From assembly GCA_009839775.1 (NCBI GenBank), contig VXOZ01000040.1, forward strand, positions 1-5,933: DNA of 5,933 nt, given 5' to 3'. Under the pieces are notes generated by a model. It was not told the DNA's origin. It searched no databases and saw nothing but the letters and a program-made list of their open reading frames with translations. This stretch comes from Chloroflexota bacterium. GTDB lineage: Bacteria > Chloroflexota > UBA11872 > VXOZ01. Position numbers and translations under genes: made by a program. This document shows, in pieces, positions 4,986 through 5,933 of the stretch. Each line of letters begins with the position of its first letter. Position 1 is the stretch's first letter.

Positions 4986-5933
4986 TTACACAAAGTACAG
5001 CAGCACCAGCACCGTGGCGCTCCAGAGGACCACGCTTCCGAGCAGCCACGGGTCGCGAAAGAGGAGTACCTCGGGGCTTTCCGCTCCGCCGGGCGCGCGG
5101 ACAATACGCAGATACCGGAGCAAGCCGAATGCGACAAAGGGTACCGTGACGATGAGGATCGGATTGCCGAACGTGGCGGGCGAAAAGAGTGTATAGAGCA
5201 CGTAGGCAGCTATCGTTGTCGCGGCTACGCCTGTGAGCCAGCGGTCGAGCGAGGCGGTAGTGTAGCGCCCTAGGTTGCGGCGGTGCGTGGACGCCCGGGG
5301 GCCGAGCAGCGCCAGTTCGCTGCGGCGCTTGCCCAAGATGATCAGGAGCGCCGCCAGCAGCGTGCAGAGGTAGAGCCACGGTGAAATGGGCGTGAGCACG
5401 GCCACGACGCCCGCGGCGGCCCGCAGCAGGAAGCCGGACGCAATCAGCACCACGTCCAGCAATACGACGTGCTTCAGCCACGCGCTATAGGCGAGATTCA
5501 TGACTACGTAGAGTCCGAGGATAGCGCCGAGCGCAAGCTGTAGGATAAATGCGCCGACAAGCGCGCTGCCGAGCAACACTAGCGCGGCAGCCAGCGCCAC
5601 ACTGCGCGGCAATTCACCTGCCGCCAGCGGACGCTGCCGTTTGAGCGGATGGACACGGTCGGCGTCGAGGTCGAGGATGTCATTCACCAGATAGATGCCG
5701 CCGCTTGCCAGCACGAAGAGGCCGAACGTCAGAACGCTGGACCGCACGGCGCCAGGGTCTGTGAGTTGCTGGGAAAAGATCAGACCCGCAAAGACGAGGG
5801 AGTTCTTCACCCACTGCTGCGGACGGGTGGAGCGCAGCAGCGCGCTAGCAATGAAGAATACGGAGCCTCCGGCTGCGGAGCGCGGCGTGTAGGCTCCTGC
5901 AGACGGGTCTGAAGCCTCGGTTGCCCCGTCCGT
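4986..5933 (-). CDS. UbiA-family prenyltransferase, decaprenyl-phosphate phosphoribosyltransferase-like, 5' partial
   Basis: This polytopic membrane enzyme of the UbiA superfamily most resembles the subgroup that transfers ribose-5-phosphate from PRPP to a polyprenyl phosphate. Seen, numbering from an internal GTG at 5808-5810: RPQQWVKN spanning that codon, the Mg2+-binding motif NDILDLDAD (43-51) followed by HPLKRQRPLAAGELP, YSAWLKHVVLLDVVLIASGF with LLRA (108-131), PISPWLYL (141-148), GKRRSEL (160-166), and RDPWLLGSVVLW near the C-terminus. About eight hydrophobic segments are visible. The conserved RPxQW lies upstream of that GTG, and the frame stays open without an ATG, GTG or TTG to the right edge, so the true start is outside the window. 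The alternative is another UbiA transferase such as 4-hydroxybenzoate or digeranylgeranyl types, but the KR-x2-RP and GKRR-x-E signatures favour the phosphoribosyl group. Confidence 0.9.
   Translation of the reverse strand, partial: TDGATEASDPSAGAYTPRSAAGGSVFFIASALLRSTRPQQWVKNSLVFAGLIFSQQLTDPGAVRSSVLTFGLFVLASGGIYLVNDILDLDADRVHPLKRQRPLAAGELPRSVALAAALVLLGSALVGAFILQLALGAILGLYVVMNLAYSAWLKHVVLLDVVLIASGFLLRAAAGVVAVLTPISPWLYLCTLLAALLIILGKRRSELALLGPRASTHRRNLGRYTTASLDRWLTGVAATTIAAYVLYTLFSPATFGNPILIVTVPFVAFGLLRYLRIVRAPGGAESPEVLLFRDPWLLGSVVLWSATVLVLLYFV

Noticed and set aside
4951..5481. Minus-strand frame of 176 codons
   Set aside because: It overlaps the prenyltransferase in another phase on the same strand and is Arg/Ala/His-rich without motifs.
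1..5933. CRISPR array, tRNA, rRNA, transposase or integrase
   Set aside because: No regularly spaced repeats, no cloverleaf-like or ribosomal signature and no transposase or recombinase motifs were seen on either strand.

Overview
The window looks like a high-GC bacterial chromosome segment with ordinary housekeeping or accessory genes around a strip of small toxin-antitoxin-type genes. The taxon cannot be fixed from sequence alone. The mix of a decaprenyl-phosphate phosphoribosyltransferase-like UbiA protein, DUF4258/DUF2283 gene pairs, a PIN module and scattered ATTCC/GGAAT inverted repeats is what I would expect of an uncultured Chloroflexota-like or similar free-living bacterium. That is an inference.

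Layout. Positions 1-1815 (+) hold the C-terminal three quarters of a P1B-type heavy-metal ATPase whose N-terminus lies left of the window. It converges on a minus-strand DUF4287-SRPBCC protein (2049-2669), and a degenerate inverted repeat lies in the gap. From 2846 to 4203 the minus strand is packed with overlapping small genes. In transcription order these are an antitoxin (GTG start at 4203 with a strong Shine-Dalgarno), a PIN toxin lacking its C-terminal half, a short DUF4258-like gene coupled by ATGA to a DUF2283 gene, a headless HicB-like remnant, and a headless DUF4258 remnant coupled by ATGA to a second DUF2283 gene. Further right are a SnoaL/NTF2-like protein (4409-4801, minus), whose last codons and stop are tandemly duplicated, a repeat-bearing gap with an exact dRS3-like palindrome, and a UbiA-family membrane prenyltransferase (4986 to beyond 5933, minus) that runs off the right edge.

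How the genes relate. The flanking genes (metal export, lipid-linked sugar precursor synthesis, SnoaL and SRPBCC small proteins) show no common pathway. The central strip is a coherent unit: everything is on one strand, nearly without gaps, with start/stop overlaps, and made of two-gene cassettes in different states of decay. It reads as a site where toxin-antitoxin-type modules accumulated and eroded while the DUF2283 partners and the PIN antitoxin stayed open. No CRISPR array, tRNA, rRNA, transposase or integrase was seen.
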